Shown: in pieces, positions 25,312-27,335 of the stretch
Layout of the letters: each line of letters starts with the position of its first letter
How positions within the stretch are numbered: position 1 is the first letter of the stretch
The notes under the pieces: model-generated
What the model was told of the DNA's origin: nothing
The model's input: the letters and a program-made list of their open reading frames with translations, nothing else
Database searches by the model: none
Virus record (IMG/VR): IMGVR_UViG_3300020197_000123
Coordinates: 1-27,335 of that record
Source of the DNA: a virus
Length of the DNA: 27,335 nt
Direction: 5' to 3' (one strand)
Translations under genes and position numbers: made by a program

Positions 25312-26211
25312 TTACTCTGCGGCAAGTTTCTCAAAAAATGCCATGTCATCATCTTCAACGGTGACATCTTCAGCAGTAACTTTCTTGGCAGGAGCAGAAC
25401 GAACAACAGGAGCATCAGCCTCCTCGTCATCGATCTTCTTAGCAGATGCAGCGGCAGAACCACCAGCACCCAGTACACGCTCCAACTTCGCCTTCAACTC
25501 ATCATAAGTCTTGAAGTTATCAGGCTTCAAAAAATCTTTGAGTGAATGAGCAGACTTCCAAGTCTTTTCGATTTGCACGTCATCGCCAGCGAACAACGGA
25601 GCAGGAGAATCAAACTCCGACTTGTCATAGTTACGATAGCCTTCGACGTTACGAATTTTGACCTTGAAATTTGCACCCTTCCAGAAATCAAACGGATTCA
25701 ACGGTGTTTCATCAGCAAACTGCGGCTCGAGTTTTTCCTTGATCTTATCAAAGATTTTCTTGCCGAACTTGTAGAGGAAAGCCTTTCCTTCGTTTTGCGG
25801 GCGCTTTGGATCAGAGATTACAAGAATATTGCTAATGTAAGTCAGCTTGCGCTTTTGCTTTCGAGCGATTTCTTTATTGGCTTCAATGCCAGAGTTCCAG
25901 AGAACTGTATTGTATTCAGAAACAGGATCATTCTTTCCAAGAGTTGTGAGAGAGTTCTCAATGTACCAACCACCTGGACCTTGAAATCCATGCGACCAAA
26001 CTTGTACCCATGGTAATCCATCTTCACCATCAACTGCTGGCGTATCAAGAAATCGAATCACTGCGTAACCATTTCCTGCAGCATCCACTTCAGGTTGCCA
26101 GAAACGATCATCAATATTTGATTTATTTGAGTTGCCAGAAGAAGAGGCTTCGACTGCTTTCTTTAATTTATCAAGAGATGAACCCTTGTTTTTTAGATTT
26201 GATAGACTCAT
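25312..26211 (-). CDS. gp32: Single-stranded DNA-binding protein gp32 without zinc ligands
   Basis: 299 residues (T4 gp32 is 301). The basic N-terminus (SNLKNKGSSLDKLKKAVE) serves cooperative binding in this family. The core aligns with T4: VWSHGFQGPGGWYIEN against INHGFKKNGKWYIET, LTYISNILVISDPKRPQNEG against the 'SYWANILVVKDPAAPENEG' block, then FLYKFGKKIFDKI. The C-terminus is Ala/Lys-rich and then acidic (AEDVTVEDDDMAFFEKLAAE), as in the T4 protein-interaction tail. In T4 zinc is held by one His and three Cys; here the His is kept (H74) but the protein has no cysteine at all. GGAG precedes the ATG. A sigma70-like promoter lies just upstream and a strong terminator downstream, allowing high, separate expression. 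The A-rich leader could also permit gp32-type translational autoregulation (inference). Confidence 0.95.
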   Translation of the reverse strand: MSLSNLKNKGSSLDKLKKAVEASSSGNSNKSNIDDRFWQPEVDAAGNGYAVIRFLDTPAVDGEDGLPWVQVWSHGFQGPGGWYIENSLTTLGKNDPVSEYNTVLWNSGIEANKEIARKQKRKLTYISNILVISDPKRPQNEGKAFLYKFGKKIFDKIKEKLEPQFADETPLNPFDFWKGANFKVKIRNVEGYRNYDKSEFDSPAPLFAGDDVQIEKTWKSAHSLKDFLKPDNFKTYDELKAKLERVLGAGGSAAASAKKIDDEEADAPVVRSAPAKKVTAEDVTVEDDDMAFFEKLAAE

Positions 26212-26278
26212 ATGTATTACTCCGTATTGCGTTGTATTAAATGTATTTCGTCTTGTCCACTTTTTTCATTACCATATC

Positions 26279-26307
26279 ATTATATAGTATTTTCGTTACC
26301 AAGTAAA
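26279..26307 (-). promoter_or_regulatory. Sigma70-like promoter for gp32
   Basis: On the minus strand, TTTACT, a 17-nt spacer and a perfect TATAAT; the -10 overlaps the gp59 stop codon. Transcription would start near 26272, leaving a leader of about 60 nt that is A-rich (AATGAAAAAAGTGG) and ends in the GGAG ribosome site of gp32. The 68-bp gp59-gp32 gap is the only sizeable non-coding gap in this cluster. Confidence 0.5.
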
Positions 26308-26885
26308 GTTTTCTTTGTCAAAGATTTGTACTTGTCAACGTTTACATTCAAGAATGCTCCGTACTTACGAATCTTTCTTGATACTTTGGGATAGATGATA
26401 TCATCAGAGATCTTCTTGTCCCAAATTCTTATAAAGTCAAAGATGTTATTTAAAATTACCATCGTTTCAATTGTTATTTCTTTTTGCATAAATGCAATGA
26501 GTAATTTCGGAAACTGTCCATCATCAACTTTAAATAGTTCATTGAAATTGTTTTTGTTTGCAATTTTTTGCAAGTCTTCAGCGTAAACCTTGCTCATCGA
26601 ATCTGTTCTTCGTCTCCAATCGCGATATGCTTGCTCAGCTTCTTCTTCAAGGAGTGACTTGGTCCAGTTATCGTCGCGGTCAACAAAATTAGCAACTAAA
26701 AATGGAACCATTTCTTCGTCGCGATACTTGCGCGCAAGACGATGAAATAGAAATTTGTCACGGCGTTTTTGAAACGCATCTATTGATACTCGCGTTTTGC
26801 CATCATATTGAAAGAAATTGTATTGCTCAGAACTAAAATGTAATTTTATGGCTTGATAAGTGCAATACAAATCGTATCCATTCAT
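26280..26885 (-). CDS. gp59: Helicase loader gp59
   Basis: 201 residues (T4 gp59 is 217). The segment RVSIDAFQKRRDKFLFHRLA aligns with T4's RVSDAAYQKRRDKYFFQKLS. The N-terminal YDLYCTYQAIKLHFSSEQYN matches the T4 'YKLYLMIKQHMNGKYDVI' region, and the rest is all-helical with similar spacing (YRDWRRRTDSMSKVYAEDLQ; IETMVILNNIFDFI). gp59 loads the gp41 helicase on gp32-coated forked DNA, which fits its position directly before gp32. The start lies in an ATGA overlap with gp33. The C-terminus is shorter than in T4 by about 15 residues. Confidence 0.93.
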   Translation of the reverse strand: MNGYDLYCTYQAIKLHFSSEQYNFFQYDGKTRVSIDAFQKRRDKFLFHRLARKYRDEEMVPFLVANFVDRDDNWTKSLLEEEAEQAYRDWRRRTDSMSKVYAEDLQKIANKNNFNELFKVDDGQFPKLLIAFMQKEITIETMVILNNIFDFIRIWDKKISDDIIYPKVSRKIRKYGAFLNVNVDKYKSLTKKTLLGNENTI

Positions 26886-27103
26886 AGAGGAAGTTTACCA
26901 CCTCTTGGCAAGTATCTAAGTTCCATTGCTTCACCCTGAATAATACTTTTCAATGATTCATTGATTAAACTAGCAGCAACTTCAATTTCAAGATTGTTTC
27001 GATCACAATAAGTTGTAATCGCGTCCATGTGATCAATTTTTTCATTAATCGCCATGTTCATAATCATCATTGAAAATATATTCTTTTCTTCTCGACTTGC
27101 CAT
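26882..27103 (-). CDS. gp33: Late transcription co-activator gp33
   Basis: 73 residues from ATG 27103 (T4 gp33 is 112). The sequence SREEKNIFSMMIMNMAINEK, then DAITTYCDRNNLEIEVAASL and INESLK, fits the short gp33 family of marine T4-like phages. It sits directly upstream of gp59, as gene 33 does in T4. gp33 bridges RNA polymerase and the sliding clamp to activate late promoters, which fits the TATAAATA-type motifs in this window. I choose ATG 27103 because it follows the stop of the upstream gene by 1 nt (TGAAATG). In-frame ATG 27115 and GTG 27121 would overlap that gene and add a non-conserved MRMRSE-type leader. Confidence 0.85.
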   Translation of the reverse strand: MASREEKNIFSMMIMNMAINEKIDHMDAITTYCDRNNLEIEVAASLINESLKSIIQGEAMELRYLPRGGKLPL

Positions 27104-27104
27104 T

Positions 27105-27335
27105 TCAGATCTCATACGCACTCAAGGAATTGTTTAGTTGTTGAGTGACGCGCACGAATGTTGTACGCTTACTCAAATGCCTCAATTCACTTGCTCCCAC
27201 ATAAGTACATGCCGAACGCAGACCACCAAGTATTTCTTGTAATGTTCTGCTTACCTCTCCGCGATATGGTATCTCAACAGTCTTGCCTTCGCTGGCTCGA
27301 TAGTTAGCAACACCACCATTATGTAAGTCCATTGC
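27105..27335 (-). CDS. guaC: GMP reductase, C-terminal end (gene continues beyond window)
   Basis: The last 76 residues of an open frame entering from the right edge. [38 protein letters not shown] and [12 protein letters not shown] match the C-terminus of GMP reductase: E. coli GuaC has 'EYRAAEGKTVKLPLRGPV', '[20 protein letters not shown]' and 'TKRTTFIRVQEQ'. The enzyme converts GMP to IMP with NADPH. IMP dehydrogenases share the fold, but this ending is closer to GuaC. The catalytic cysteine lies upstream and is not in the window. It is followed by gp33 with a 1-nt gap, so it belongs to the same transcription unit as the phage replication genes. That suggests a host-derived purine-recycling gene used during infection. 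Confidence 0.88.
   Translation of the reverse strand, partial: AMDLHNGGVANYRASEGKTVEIPYRGEVSRTLQEILGGLRSACTYVGASELRHLSKRTTFVRVTQQLNNSLSAYEI

Noticed and set aside
25546-26016. Plus-strand 156-codon open frame opposite gp32
   Set aside because: gp32 on the minus strand is unambiguous; the antisense frame has no family resemblance or ribosome site.
27104-27121. GTG 27121 or ATG 27115 as start of gp33
   Set aside because: Both overlap the end of the GMP reductase gene and add non-conserved residues. ATG 27103 follows the upstream stop directly.

Overview
The window is a segment of the genome of a T4-like contractile-tailed phage (Caudoviricetes). Almost every gene is a recognisable T4 baseplate, tail or replication homologue. 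The DNA is AT-rich. Several features are typical of marine T4-like phages of cyanobacteria and Pelagibacter-type hosts: a DUF4815 virion protein, collagen-like and 'QAN' repeat fibre domains, a large protein in the position of gp7, and short paired gp33 and gp59 genes. The host cannot be fixed from this window. No tRNA, rRNA, CRISPR array, insertion sequence or integrase was seen.

Layout. (1) 1-21194, minus strand: a long, tightly packed late structural operon. In transcription order it runs gp48 (tube cap), gp53, gp27-like hub, gp5 (hub spike), gp25, gp6, a 1144-aa gp7-position protein, gp8, a 1313-aa DUF4815 protein with a proline-rich tail, a 912-aa virion protein, a 74-aa coiled-coil protein, and a collagen-like tail fibre that runs off the left edge. 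(2) 21217-25260, plus strand: gp4 (head completion nuclease), a conserved 182-aa protein, a tail-tube-fold gp54-like protein, gp26 with a probable -1 frameshift extension, and a repeat-rich 446-aa protein. The two blocks diverge from a 22-bp gap carrying an exact T4-type late promoter motif. (3) 25312-27335, minus strand: a replication and regulation cluster with the end of a GMP reductase gene, gp33 (late transcription co-activator), gp59 (helicase loader) and gp32 (single-strand binding protein). A strong intrinsic terminator lies between it and the plus-strand block.

Together the structural genes build nearly the whole baseplate: hub (27, 5, 26), wedge (6, gp7-position, 8, 25, 53) and the start of the tube (48, 54-like). 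The DUF4815, 912-aa and fibre proteins probably form the periphery.

The most interesting observations are these. A canonical U_UUU_UUC slippery heptamer at the end of gp26 would fuse it to a conserved-looking 65-aa extension, like lambda G/GT, with a repeat-rich putative tape-measure-position gene immediately after. A GID(I/V) repeat is shared by two plus-strand proteins. A small glycine-tyrosine beta module is scattered through four consecutive virion genes. The NlpC/P60- or CHAP-like domain at the C-terminus of gp5 has lost its cysteine. gp32 lacks any cysteine and so has no T4-type zinc site. A purine-salvage gene sits in the replication cluster.
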